Counted from the first letter of the stretch, positions 12,177 to 23,322 are shown. The stretch: 64,000 nt of DNA from Physcia stellaris (GCA_018902385.1 JABSSW010000024.1:372001-436000); one strand, 5' to 3'. Notes: generated by a model from the letters alone, not told the origin. Translations and numbers: made by a program.

Positions 12177-13206
12177 ATGGCCGCCCGACGCGCCCTCTGC
12201 TCTCTTCCTCCAAAACTCACACGTAAACCAAACCCATCCCAATCAATTGTTTCTTTCACCCACCACCAATCGCGAAAACAGCATACCACCTCTTCCACTT
12301 CCGCCCTCGCATACAAAGCCCTCCACCGGAAAATATCGCCATTACCAGCCGCCGACAGTCTCCCCTCCTGGTCCGCCCCGGCAGCCGTCTCCTCAATCCT
12401 CTACGAAACGCCCCTCCCCTCCTCCCTCCCACCAAAGCGGCACATCCTCAATTGCCTCGTGCAGAATGAGCCCGGGGTCCTATCGCGCGTGTCCGGTATC
12501 CTCGCCGCACGAGGCTTCAACATCGACTCGCTCGTCGTCTGCAACACCGAAGTCGAGGACCTCTCGCGCATGACCATCGTGCTGTCAGGCCAAGACGGCG
12601 TCGTCGAGCAAGCGCGGCGGCAGCTCGAGGACTTGGTGCCTGTATGGGCGGTGCTGGATTATACCGCTGCGCCGCTTGTCCAGCGCGAGCTGTTGCTGGC
12701 GAAAGTCTCCTTGCTGGGGCCTGAGTATTTCGAGGAGGTCCTCGCGCATCATAGGGAGATTACGGAGGCGGATGCTTCTCTGCTGGAGAACCAGGACGAG
12801 CAGACGGAGAGACGGGCGGAGGGTGCGAAGGAGGATTACCATCCGAGTCGGATGGCTGCGAGTCAGGCTTTAAGGCATAAACATGAGCATTTGGATGCCG
12901 TGACGCATTTGACGCATCAATTCGGAGGGAAGGTGCTGGATATAAGTACGAACAATTGTATCGTCGAGGTGTAAGTTCTCTCTGTTCGCTATGCGGTCAT
13001 TGGATTGCTAAAGCATTGCGGGATCCAGGTCAGCGAAACCGACCAGGATAGATGCCTTCATGAAGTTGGTTTCGCCGTTCGGAATCCTGGAGTCGACTCG
13101 GACGGGTCTCACGGCGTTGCCGAGGTCGCCGCTCTATAGCGCTGCCGAAGAGGAGCAGAAAGAAGCTGATGAGGTGGTCGATGCGAGTTCGTTACCTCCG
13201 GGATAG
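12177..13206 (+). CDS. ILV6: Acetolactate synthase small (regulatory) subunit
   Basis: This is the regulatory subunit of acetohydroxyacid synthase, conferring valine feedback on the first common step of branched-chain amino-acid synthesis in mitochondria. Exon 1 is 12177-12970 and exon 2 is 13029-13206, giving 323 residues with a 58-base phase-2 intron. The N-terminus is rich in Arg, Ser and Thr, as in a mitochondrial presequence. The ACT domain is clear: HILNCLVQNEPGVLSRVSG, LAARGFNIDSLVV and DLSRMTIVLSGQDGV. The C-terminal regulatory domain includes LLGPEYFEEVLAHH and FGGKVLDISTNNCIVEV. Exon 2 continues with SAKPTRIDAFMKLVSPFG, as expected. Intact. Confidence 0.95.
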
Positions 13207-13521
13207 GTGATACCCGATGTAAACCGAAATCAGTGGATATAGTAAGACGCAATACAGTCTACATTTCAAGGACTATCATATCTCATTGCCGTCGAGCCTG
13301 AATTTCAATCCCTGAAATGCCTTATTTCTTCGTCTATACACCTTTATCGCCACATATAATTCATAAACACGCACTCCGTACTGATTGGCCTCCCAATCCT
13401 TCTTCCAACCGCAAACACAAATATAAAATCCTATGTACGAACCCTCAAACTCCGGCCCCAAACCCTCCAAACCCTTCCACAACCATCCCAACCCCACCCA
13501 CCCCCTCACACATCCCCCACT

Positions 13522-16500
13522 TCAAAGCCTAACAGTAGCCCCAACCCCCGTCCCCGGAACCAAATCCTCTCCTCCCAAGCCCCGACCCTAATCCCCACCT
13601 CCGCCTCAGCATCGAGTTTCAAATCGCCACCCAGCGCCTTCTTAACCGCCTCGAAACCGACGCCATCAAGCGTCCAATCAACAGGAAGGTAAGGGCTCGT
13701 GGACGCGCCGGGGGGACTTTGAAGGGGAGGTCGTAGACGACGCGACCGATGGGGAGGGTGTGGTTGTAGTAGGCTGTTGCGTCGATGGAGGTGATGTAGA
13801 GGGCGGTGTGCGGGAGGGGGAGAGGAGGGTGAGGGTTGCGGTGGAGGTGACGAGGTGGAACTGTGGGGGGGGAGAGATGGGGTTAGCGTGAGAGGGTTTT
13901 GGGGGGGAGGAAGAGGGGAGGGGAGGGAAAGCATGGTTGCTGGTGTGATTGCGGATGTCTGTTTCCCAGATCCGGGAATCGCCTTCTCTACCGGCTCATG
14001 TTTGTGACTTGGAGTATCGCTTCATGTTGCTGTGCTTGGAAGGGTTTACATGAAAGCTGGACTTACGGTAGCATCGTCGATGAAATGCGGTGCATCATCG
14101 CCTGGGTCTTCTGTCGGATCGTCCGGATGATTAGGATTCTTCGGTGGTGTTAATCGAGGAGTGGGCATTTCGATCGACAGCGACGAGAGTGCCTCGCCTA
14201 GTCTAGGCTGTGATGGGATTGTTTCGTTGGTCGTGCGGAGAGTTATAGTCGTGTTGTAGCCTAGAGAATGATGGTCAGTCATGCGGACTTTGCTCGCTTT
14301 GGCGGTCAGCCTACCAGAAACGTATTGGGACAACAACTCTCTTCCGACTGCCCTTCCATTCTTGCCATCTGGTTCCCATAGCGCCTTGACCAGAATGTTA
14401 TGGTTTGGACCGGGGACTACCGAGACATTTTGCGCTGTACCATGCCCAAGCACAGAGCCATTGTTGAGCATTTGGATATTCACATAGGGGACCGTAGCGG
14501 AGTACTCTGTTGGGTTCGTAATATTGATCTTTGCTTGCAATAGGATACTCGATACAGTAGTCTCCAAGATCTCAAGAGATCCAACCTGGGGTGAGAAGCC
14601 TGTCAGGTTGCCTCCAGAAATTGCTACACCGTTGAACGCCTAATCAGCATCTATATGCCAATGCTACCGTACATGCAAGAGTGAAAAACTAACATGAAAG
14701 TGGATGACTAACGCTTTACAAATACCTTGCCCTCTGCTGGTATGTCCCTAATCACGAATTTCCCAAGCGCCACTTCGGTTTCGACATCAACTTTTGCTTT
14801 GACACCTAATACTAGATGTCTACCGCCGAAGATCAGGGCTTCAACAAGATCTGCAAAGACGTCGTCGTCGGTGATCTGTAGAGGAGCGTCTTCAACAACG
14901 GATTGGACTGCCAGTCCATTTGGCACCTCTCCATGAGCCTCGACAAGCGTCGAGTTTGCTGCCTGCCACTTTGACAGGTCGAGGTCACCTAATTTCCTCT
15001 TCTTGTAGAAAACATCCGCATTTGCGCGTACTCGACCAACGCCGATAGGAAAGTTCATCTCCTTTGGCAGGCCCACTAAAGCCTTGACAACGGCGGAAAT
15101 TCTCGGTTGGGCCTCAGGCGAGTCTGGCTCAGCAAATGGAGACGGTAGACCAAAATGCACGTCGGCAAGAAAAAAATTGCGAATGAGATCATCAAACGTA
15201 TGCCCCGGAAAGGGCGGTGGGACGACGACGCCCTCCATGAGCTTTGGAGTCTAAGCCGTTACATTAGGCGAAGGATGCTTAGATCCACGGACATACACAG
15301 TAGTTTCTTCGCTACTCGTGTAATTACCAAGAAGCAGATCCATTGGTGATTTTGGGAAATCTGGGCAGATCTGTACCAATGCGTCTGGCAGCTGCTGAAC
15401 TATACCGCCAGCATCCACTCCAGAGTTTTCCATGAGAAACATCTAGATTTTTGCAGTTGTCGCGTTTGCTAGCATGACGAATGGCCTGTCGGGAGACTAC
15501 GTTTGGACAAGAACGTCGAAGCCCAACGGAGGGATAGTAAGAGGCACTGGTAAGTAATTATTAAGCAGCGTCAAAGAGACGTCTGCCTCCATTGCTTTCT
15601 TGGCCTCTGGCAAAAGAATCTCGTGAAAATCCAGCTTCGAAATATCGTACTTTGGGAAGTCAGAAACATCTTGACCTAGCAGACTGTCAGCTACACCGCA
15701 TTTCCGTTCTTTTGGGCAATAAAATGTACCTCGGAATACTATGTTTTCGATGAATGTCTGAGTACCAAGACGAAAGATGCCAGACTTGAGCTCCACATCG
15801 GCAGTACCCTTGACACTCAATCGGTCCAATCTGCCGTGAAGTCAGTCGGTTGCGATTCGGCGAATGCCATCGAAATCTCCGGCATTTAGATCGGTCAGGA
15901 AATCCAGGTGGTTGATGTGGCCATCCCGAACATTGATAACGATTGACGGTACGTCCGCGGTCCCAATTAAGACGTCCCCATACTCCGGCAGAACTACCTT
16001 AACCTTCGATGGTTTACTCTCCACAGCTCTTGCGATCCAAGTACCAGCTCTACCCAGATCCCGAACCGATTTTTTGTGCACTCTTGAAGCGTCTAATGTA
16101 AAGTCACCTTGTATTCTTGCCCGAACGCCTGTTGATGTAAAGGAATCGATCGATAAATTTGTTGGTTCAAAGACCACGGCCTCCTTAGCATACTCCTCGA
16201 CTATTGCCGGCGCCGCAAAACCCAGACCTAGAATGACAATGACTATCATGAGAAGTAATGTGACGGCGAAAATAGTCATCCATCTTGTGGCCTTTTTGCC
16301 TTTCCCACCAAAGATACCACCCTGGAGAGATCTTAGCGATGAGGCAGCAGGCGAGTGCCGCTCTTCGTCTCTGTCAGTGTTGCCATAGCCTGCATGGTCG
16401 ATGTCTCGCGATAGCAAAGGAGTAGATTCATCGGAATGTCGTGAGCGCTCTGAGCGTTGGGATTTCCCCGATTTTATGGAGGGATTCGAATGATGAGAGG

Positions 16501-16567
16501 TAGGTCTTCCTTTTGGATCTTCTGTAGGTTCCTCCCCAAGAAGGGGAGACTTAGGGTTGTCCGACAT
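13522..16567 (-). pseudogene. DUF3712/Tag1-like vacuolar membrane protein gene, with in-frame stops and frameshifts
   Basis: The product begins MSDNPKSPLLGEEPTEDPKG, is Ser-rich, and has one transmembrane segment at about residues 97-117 (MTIFAVTLLLMIVIVILGLG). A long lumenal part made of LEA2/DUF3712-like repeats follows (DGHINHLDFLTDLNAGDFDG; PPFPGHTFDDLIRNFFLADV; NPTEYSATVPYVNIQML). The layout resembles the ascomycete family of yeast Tag1, a vacuolar protein linked to autophagy termination. One long minus-strand frame from 15844 to 14708 is interrupted by TGA at 15842-15844 and TAG at 15497-15499, 15443-15445 and 15251-15253, with coding-like sequence on both sides of each. The first fits a lost Trp (ATD-stop-LHGRLDRLSVKG). 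The last exon also needs one base at each of three homopolymers (13816-13820, 13710-13715, 13552-13555) to reach an expected end (RGTGVGATVRL). Weak alternative introns could hide some stops. Confidence 0.6.
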
Positions 16568-16912
16568 TGTAAGCAGTAATTAGTAAGACCCAACCCCGTA
16601 GATACGTATTTGTTCATTCATGGTTGAGCTCATGGAGGAGCAGTTGCTGTTGTCGTGATGCGCATCTGAAACTCGATGGTACCTTCAGCGCTTGAGGGGT
16701 GGTGACGACGATTCCAACATATGCATAAAAGTTATGAAACTCGCACAAGTGGCATGGATGGCTGCACAAAACGTACAGTACGATTTCAAAAGAGCAACCC
16801 GCCAATCGAATTCAATTGAGACCTCGGGATCAAATTATCATAGTCGAAGACAGCCGTTCCAGAGCCTCTGTCCTGACTGGATACTTATTGCATGAACGAC
16901 TGATCCGTCAGG
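16568..16912. promoter_or_regulatory. Divergent intergenic region before ornithine carbamoyltransferase
   Basis: Some 345 bases lie between the start of the minus-strand DUF3712-like gene and the start of the plus-strand ornithine carbamoyltransferase gene. I see no coding signal or clear named site. Confidence 0.45.
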
Positions 16913-18255
16913 ATGTCTCTTGGGCGGCCTACACTACAGGCCCTCCGAAGGTGCTCTCGAAAGACTTACTCGACGAACACACCACAAACTTCTCCTTTCT
17001 CGCCACGACATCTCCTCTCTATCAATGACCTTACGCCCCCCGAGTTGACAGCTCTTGTCCGCAATGCATACCAACATAAGACCACCATCAAATCGGGTAC
17101 CACACCAAGTTCGCTGGTCGGTGCACTGGCAGGCAGGACTGTAGCTATGCCATTTAGCAAGGTACACACAGACAGACATTCAATGCCAATATATCGCTAA
17201 TTGCGCAGCGAAGCACTAGAACTAGAGTCTCCACAGAAAGCGCTGTAGCTACAATGGGCGGTCATCCAATGTACCTTGGTGCAGATCAGATTCAACTAGG
17301 GGTGTAAGCAACAATTACTGCAGCACCACTCGGCCTGGGTTTGACTAGCATTAGCAACGAGTCTCTCTACGACACCTCGGTCGTCATTTCGTATGCATAT
17401 CAAGAGGCAGAATCCTCTGTACCCAGCTTACCAAGTGCCACAGCTCAATGGTGTCAGCCATCGTTGCAAGAGTCGGTCCCCATTCCGATGTTGCAGGTCT
17501 GGCCAAAAACTCCACAGTTCCCGTCATCAATGCTCTGTCAGAGGATGCGCACCCGCTGCAAACGGTCGCAGACTTTCTTGCCATCCATGAGGCATTTCAG
17601 TCTAGTCGAGAAAAGGAGATAACGGATTCCCCTGGGCTTGGGCTTGAAGGACTGAACATTGCGTGGATAGGAGATAGCAACAATGTGCTGTTCGATCTGG
17701 CATGCGGCGCAGCCAAGCTCGGTGTCCACATTGCTGTTGCAACCCCAAAAGGCTACGGACTCCCTGACAGAATGAGGCAGATGATACAGCAAGCCGGGGC
17801 GGAAGCAAAAAGCGGAAGCAAGCTTATTGAAACCCACGTGCCGGAAGAAGCAGTCCAGAATGCAGACGTCCTCGTGACTGATACATGGATTAGCATGGGC
17901 CAAGAAGAGGAAAAGACAAAGCGGCTGAAGGCTTTTGAGGGTTTTCAGATTACGGAAGAATTGGCGCGAAGAGGCGGAGCAAAGCCGGGATGGAAGGTGT
18001 GTTAAGAAGCAATCCCGTCGAAAAGGCTTTCTAACAGCCCACAGTTTATGCACTGCCTGCCACGACATGCTGAAGAAGTCAGCGATGAGGTGTTCTACAG
18101 TCCTAGGTCGCTGGTTTTTCCCGAAGCCGAAAATAGGTCCGAGCCCCCTCTTGATAATCAATTTTCGTTCGCATGACACTGACTGGCTTTCCAGACTTTA
18201 TGCAGCGCTATCAGTGCTGGAAGCGTTCGTTGTAAACAGAGGCAACATCAAATAA
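16913..18255 (+). CDS. argB: Ornithine carbamoyltransferase, mitochondrial
   Basis: It condenses ornithine and carbamoyl phosphate to citrulline in arginine synthesis. I read five exons, with introns at about 17162-17209, 17305-17371, 17390-17437, 18000-18043 and a last one ending near 18194. The start at 16913 gives an Arg-rich presequence ([20 protein letters not shown]). Family blocks are [16 protein letters not shown] (carbamoyl-phosphate STRTR loop, restored by intron 1), [31 protein letters not shown], the Asp/Asn substrate site [10 protein letters not shown], and [15 protein letters not shown] with the catalytic Cys. The end is [19 protein letters not shown]. Intact and of normal length. 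Named after Aspergillus argB (yeast ARG3). Confidence 0.95.
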
Positions 18256-18674
18256 AATCCACAGCCTGAGTAGTATATTTCCGAAGACTGCAACTATAAT
18301 TTTGTAGTTCGTGGTCCGATTGTGCCCTATGACTTACAACAATGAACGTTGTAGTCGAAAGATGGCGAGCTTCACATCGCAGAAGCACATGGGTGACTGC
18401 TAGCTCGGCTTGAAATCACACCCAGGAAACTATTCCAACAGTGAGTCTCGGGGCCGGACAAGAGGCATCGCCTGTCCGAAACCTCTGTGAGAACACATCT
18501 TGGTACCCAAAATGAGTTGAAGGGCCGACCTTCGCAGCAGCCCATCAATACGTAGGATTTACATGATACATAGACTAGATGAGCACGGAGTAAATGACAA
18601 TGATCACAGAGCTTATTCTATCTTCTTCTCCAAGGCTTCAGACGAGCTGAAGGCAATGATGAAAAAATGAACGT
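18256..18674. other. Intergenic region between argB and U2 snRNA
   Basis: I see no coding signal in these roughly 420 bases. They hold the argB 3' region and sequence downstream of the U2 3' end. Confidence 0.45.
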
Positions 18675-18827
18675 GTGTTCGCGTCAACTCGCGGCAGTGT
18701 AAGGCAAGTGACACAGTGCCTGCAAACATGAGCAAGCCCAGAGGTCTGCAGACTAAGACCAAAAATAAATTTAATCATTGATTGTCACCGTAGTGACATT
18801 TCAGAGATTAAACTGAAAAGAACAGAT

Positions 18828-18880
18828 CTGTAGCGGGGTCAGCATTGCTTTAGTTGAGAGTGGAGCGGGTCGCGTCTTAC
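18828..18880 (-). other. Intron-like unit 2 in U2, identical to unit 1
   Basis: An exact base-for-base copy of the unit at 18881-18933, placed head to tail with no spacer. Its acceptor abuts ATCTGTTC of U2. Joining U2 across both units recreates GUGUAGUAUCUGUUC, the conserved branch-site recognition segment. No exonic sequence lies between the two units, so they could leave as one 106-base intron or in two steps. Confidence 0.8.
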
Positions 18881-18933
18881 CTGTAGCGGGGTCAGCATTG
18901 CTTTAGTTGAGAGTGGAGCGGGTCGCGTCTTAC
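18881..18933 (-). other. Intron-like unit 1 in U2 (first in transcript order)
   Basis: Fifty-three bases on the minus strand begin GTAAGACGCGACC and end GACCCCGCTACAG. It has a consensus-like 5' splice site GTAAGA. A branch-site candidate GCTGAC has its A 11 bases before the terminal G, and the acceptor is TACAG. It follows directly after AAGTGTAGT of U2. Its size and signals match the protein-gene introns of this window. Confidence 0.8.
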
Positions 18934-19229
18934 ACTACACTTGATCTAAGCCAAAAGGCAAAGAGAGCTGGGGAAGGAAGAGGGTGTGGGTGCGTGGGCT
19001 TTCAAGTAGTTGAGGGCGAGTGCCGGGTAAGCAATCGGTGGCATGAGCATCACGCTAAGGGACTTATCGTTTCGGCTTCGAATTCGCATGTGAAGGCCCG
19101 ACGTCTCATCTACTAACCCATATCATATCATCCATGATTTGAACAGGTCCTGAACCCCGACTACGCGGGTTACTTATGCGTATACCGTTAATAGATCCCT
19201 AATAATTCACACAAACACGACCATCAGCC

Positions 19230-20333
19230 ATGGAGCAGCCTCCTCGTCGTTCCCACGCCTCTCTTAAGCACCTTACGCTTTCTCCTCTTACCCCCTCCTT
19301 CCCTCTGCCGTCTACCTCGCCCTCACCACCACTGCACACCTCGACATCACACAGCTACCTTGCTTCCCCAACCTACCCATCAACCCCAACAATCCTCTCA
19401 CGGTCCTCGTCACGCACACGTCTCCGCCCCAACAATGCCGGTCCTCAACCACTCACAACATCAAAATCCTCACCCGCCTTCCCAAAAGCCTCCCCCCGAC
19501 CACCTCACCACAAAGGCGCTTCCACAACCCAAATCCCCACCTCAGCCACCCTCCCAATGAGCCCGACCCCAAAACCAGACGACGAAGAAAGCAGCTGGCT
19601 CCTCCGCACCGCCTCAACGCTCCAATCCCAACGCATGGAAGAAAAAGGCCAAGCCTGGCTCGCGACCCGGAACTCATCTACCTCACTCACCAACATACCC
19701 GGTGGCGCGGAGGACCTGGCCGATGACGAATTCTCGCCCTTCTCGGCCGCTTATTCGCGCCCGCAGTCGCCCGACTGGCCCCGGACTCCGAGGACCGCGC
19801 GCTCGAGGGCGCAGAGTCGGCGTGCGAGTAGGATGCAGTCGCGCGCGGGTAGCGGGGTGGATTTGAGAGATGACGGGCTGCGGGCGCTGACTGCGGCTGA
19901 TCGTGGGGGGCTTGAAGGGGGAAGGGAGGGAGATGAGGATATCGCGGGACCGGATTTTGTGGATCCGGGTGTTTATGATGATGAGGAGATGGAAGGGGAG
20001 GAAGAGGTTGATGAGAATGAGATGAGGAGGGTGGTTATGGGGAGAGCTAAGGGGTGGATTGACTGGGCGGTCGGATGGATGGATTTGAGGAATGAGGAGG
20101 AGATTTGGGAGGGCGATAGGGAGGATGTGCAAGACGGTGAAAAGAGGAACGTTGGTGAGGGAAGAGATATCGACGGGACAAGTCGAGGGAAGGGGAGGAC
20201 GTCCAGCAGTGGCGGTCATTGCAACGACTCAAAAGAAGCCTTGATATCAGAGCCGCCTCCACGAGATCAAGATGCGGGAGTTCTGGCGGATACGAAGTGG
20301 CTGCTCAACATTGCTAGCAAGCTCATCGTTTGA
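19230..20333 (+). CDS. DUF3984-like fungal protein of unknown function
   Basis: A single-exon 367-residue protein. The N-terminus (RRSHASLKHLTLSPLTP) resembles the start of fungal proteins annotated with DUF3984. It then runs through Ser/Pro/Thr-rich disordered sequence, a block DDEESSWLLRTASTLQSQRM, Arg/Ser repeats (RTARSRAQSRRASRMQSRAG) and an acidic stretch (YDDEEMEGEEEVDENEM). It ends in WLLNIASKLIV. No catalytic motif or membrane segment is seen, so function is unknown. The start lies about 260 bases upstream of the U2 5' end in a divergent arrangement, so a shared promoter region is possible. Confidence 0.7.
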   Translation: MEQPPRRSHASLKHLTLSPLTPSFPLPSTSPSPPLHTSTSHSYLASPTYPSTPTILSRSSSRTRLRPNNAGPQPLTTSKSSPAFPKASPRPPHHKGASTTQIPTSATLPMSPTPKPDDEESSWLLRTASTLQSQRMEEKGQAWLATRNSSTSLTNIPGGAEDLADDEFSPFSAAYSRPQSPDWPRTPRTARSRAQSRRASRMQSRAGSGVDLRDDGLRALTAADRGGLEGGREGDEDIAGPDFVDPGVYDDEEMEGEEEVDENEMRRVVMGRAKGWIDWAVGWMDLRNEEEIWEGDREDVQDGEKRNVGEGRDIDGTSRGKGRTSSSGGHCNDSKEALISEPPPRDQDAGVLADTKWLLNIASKLIV

Positions 20334-20591
20334 ACGCATTCAGAATGGTCACATCATGAGTATCATCTGGTTGTATGATACAGCAGCTCGTGCCAAGTAA
20401 AATAACGGGAATATGAGCAAGGTTTGATATCTTGTTAGGTCTAAACAAATTGGCACACTATGCTCAATCTCATGCTCGATATATACATGTTCATACGTCC
20501 GAAGACCTCATTGCTCCCTCTTCACATACAAAACATGACATATGTCCCAATCCCTCGCTATGCATCACTGGTACTCTCCTCTCTCAAAAAG

Positions 20592-23322
20592 TCAACCAAA
20601 TTTAACCCCTTTCCCAGCCTCCCACTGCCCGCCCTTTACCTGCCTCTGATTCTGCGCCCCGGCACCATTAACCGGCACTCCTCCCCCTCCAAACTTGATC
20701 CCAATCTCCGGATTCCACACCCCAACACTCGGCTGCTTCGCCGTGACCGGCATCGGCGCAGTCAACGGCTCTCCCGCCGGCGCGGGCGCACTATACTCGC
20801 CCCTCTCCCTCTCCCTAACCTTCTGCTCCTTAAGCTCCAGCTGCGTCTGCTGGATTTGAAGCCCCTGCATCGGATTCGCGAGGTCCATTTCCCACTGACT
20901 GGACTCCACCCGCCTCTGGTACGCGAACTGCTTCGCCTCGTCCCTGAAGCGGGTGACGATGTTGGCGAGATCGTTGTAGAACTTGCGGCCCGTGGACAGG
21001 TTCTGGACGATTTCCTTGTATTTCAGGAACGCGGTTTCGAGGCGCTGGAGGGCTTGTTCGCGCTCCCGCGTCGAGGTGTCGCCTTTGCGCGAGTGCAGGA
21101 AGTCGGTGTTCTTTTGGCGGAGCTGTTGCACGAGGTCGGCTTGCTCGGTGGCTTCGTCGCGCACCATTTGTCGGGCGGCGTTGTAGCGTTCGAGGCGTCT
21201 TTCGAAGAGGGATTCGAATTGGGCGGGCTCGATCTTTTGCATGGGGTAGTCGCGCTCTAGGCGGGCTGCTTCGGCGAGGATGACCGAGTCTGGTTGCTAT
21301 GATGAGTACTGCTTCTCTTTGGAGGATGGGGAGGGAAATTACTGATATCATCTAGCTTGGCCTCATGTCGTAAGCTGTCCGCTTTTCGCTTCCTTACGCT
21401 CTGGATGCGATTGACATCACTCAGTACACTGCTTAGCTCGCTCGCCGCTCGCTGCACATTCGGTGACATCTGGACTCGTCGACTGCTGGGGAGATACTCT
21501 TCTAGGTCCCGATCTGTGCCTGAGAGGACCTGGATTACGCCCTCATGATCTCTTAGCTTCGTTTGAACGAGTTCATCACTGCTGCTCGCAGATTTGAGAT
21601 AGCCAGCAATCTCAGTGGCTTGTGAGTACAGTTTATCCGCAGCTTGTCGCGATACTGGACGAGTCCAGCGCTCTGTGCCATACTTCAACCTTGCTCGGTC
21701 ATCTTCAGCTGCCTCCGATCGAAGTAGCTCGTTACCTTCTTGATAGATGGTCTCATCATTAGCTTTTAGCTTTGCGGTCTCGTGGACTGTACGGCGTAAT
21801 CTGTGGAGACCTTCCTGCTGCCTGATCTCTTCTGCATGGGATATCAGGCTAGGAGGCAGGCCGAGGGGTTTCTCAAGCGCTTGGAGTGAGCCAGGAAGGT
21901 TGAGAGATTGCATGAGACTGTTCGTATTAGTATGCAATCGAATCTACGACCAGTGGGCCATCACAGCTTACTCTCGAAGTTCCGATGAAAGTTTTTCAAG
22001 CTCATCAATAACTGAATTATTGACCAGTCTGTTCTTCCGTTCTTCATAGATACTTGCAGCGATGTGCACAGCGTACGGAACGAGCCTGGCAAAAAGAGGT
22101 TGCCCGAACAAGCCTTCGTCTCCCAAGGTTGAGGCTGGATCGGAAACTTCCTGAGGTATTCTCGGAGTAGCCATACCGGCACGATCAAGCGTCTTGAGCT
22201 CTGATTTCGGAGGCACACTCATCAAATAAATTATATCATTATCCTTCTCAGCCCGTTTGAGATCCTCAGAAACCTTGGCTTTAAGGCCATTCAGGTCGCC
22301 TAGTACCATCTTGTTGATCCATCGGGACTCTTTCAAGGCTTCGTTCGCGCATGCTAAGCTGTCTCTAAGTCTTGCCACCTCCTCACCAAACTTCTGCTTT
22401 TCCAAGCATTCCCTTGACGCTCTATATTGAGCGGCAGCAGCGAAATGGTGGTGCTTGGCGGTCATATGATGGATCCATTCCGTACTGATCGTGTCCGACT
22501 TCGTTCCGAACTCTGCAGCTTGGTCGTAAAAGTCCGAAACCTTAGCAGCCAGCTTTGCAATCAGACCGTCCTTCAAGCCATCCTTGACCGCCTTGGACCA
22601 AAAACACTCTTGCGCCTGTGCGAGCATAAGTTGCTGTAGACTCTCCAGGGTCATTGTATCCATGTCTTCGGGGGGTAAAGACCGCATGTCAGGTATGATC
22701 TCGGTCCTGAGATGCGAGAGGACTCCAGCAGCCTGACAAAAATAGTTGCACGCTGCTTTGAGACCATCACTTGTACTTCTGTTGAGCGATACTGCGAGCT
22801 GAGAGTAGAGAGCGGCAAGATTGTAGAGCACGTTGGCTAGTTCGAACCGAAGGTTGTTCTCGGATACTGAATCTGTTAGTCGTGTATCCTATTATTCCAG
22901 AGAAACGCATCCATACCTGGTCGCTGCGTATTATAGCCTAGAGCAGGATACCAGGCAAAATCCACACCAATCTATGACGCCACTTCAACTTTTCTGCTAC
23001 CTGTGACCTTTTAAAGACTTGCTCACATCAATCGGAAACTTGCCGCCAATCCATACGAGTTGCGCTGCATATGCGGTGAGCTTCTTGATTCCGCTAACAT
23101 GCGTATCAAGCGAGTTGACTGCCTCCGTCCGTAGCTTGTCCACAGCTTGAAGATCCTTCGTGAACATATCCGGATGCTGATCATACTTGGTTGATATGTA
23201 CTGTTTGATGGCTGCAGCCATGGAGACAGCATGGGTGCGCCGAAACGGAAGGAAAAGGATGTTGCTGCGTTCTCGGCTCAGCCTGCGGCACCTCCATCAT
23301 GCTTGATTACTTACGAAGCCAT
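20592..23322 (-). CDS. palA: pH-response regulator palA/Rim20 (BRO1 domain)
   Basis: PalA/Rim20 is an ALIX-like scaffold of the ambient-pH Pal/Rim pathway that brings the transcription factor PacC/Rim101 to ESCRT-III for processing. I read six exons. The first encodes only MA plus part of Ser (23322-23315) and joins SNILFLPFRRTHAVS at 23264. The BRO1 domain is evident: YISTKYDQHPDMF, WIGGKFPID, ELANVLYNLAALYSQLAV, CNYFCQAAGVLSHLR, AQAQECFWSKAV, WIHHMTAKHHHFAAAAQYR and VPPKSELKTLDRA. The V domain follows (SLNLPGSLQALEKPLGLP). The tail is short and Gln/Gly-rich, ending WEAGKGVKFG. Bro1/Vps31 is the alternative, but the sequence fits PalA better. Large plus-strand open frames here are antisense shadows. 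Confidence 0.88.

Larger units (their letters stand above)
18675..18969 (-). ncRNA. U2: U2 spliceosomal snRNA, split by two tandem intron-like units
   Basis: U2 pairs with intron branch sites during spliceosome assembly. The minus strand reads CTCTCTTTGCCTTTTGGCTT then AGATCAAGTGTAGT, the near-invariant U2 5' domain. It resumes at 18827 with ATCTGTTCTTTTCAGTTTAA, the usual continuation. Stem-loop IIb can be drawn as GUCAC-UACG-GUGAC at about 18783-18797. The Sm site AUUUAUUUUUGG is at 18759-18770, followed by a stem III candidate GGUCU...AGACC. Between the halves lie two identical 53-base units (18881-18933, then 18828-18880 in transcript order). Without them the RNA is about 189 bases, close to human U2. 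The 5' end is uncertain by a few bases and the 3' end by about 20. Confidence 0.9.

Noticed and set aside
15443-15500. A 58-base intron with donor GTAGTC and acceptor TCTAG to remove two TAG stops in the DUF3712-like gene
   Set aside because: It would put the downstream sequence out of frame. A 66-base alternative with donor GTCCAA keeps the frame but has a very weak donor.
19683-20219. 178-codon minus-strand open frame
   Set aside because: It is antisense to the DUF3984-like gene and shows only a low-complexity Pro/Arg-rich translation.
20460-21260. 266-codon plus-strand open frame
   Set aside because: It is antisense to the palA C-terminal exon, which has clear family motifs. The plus-strand product has none.
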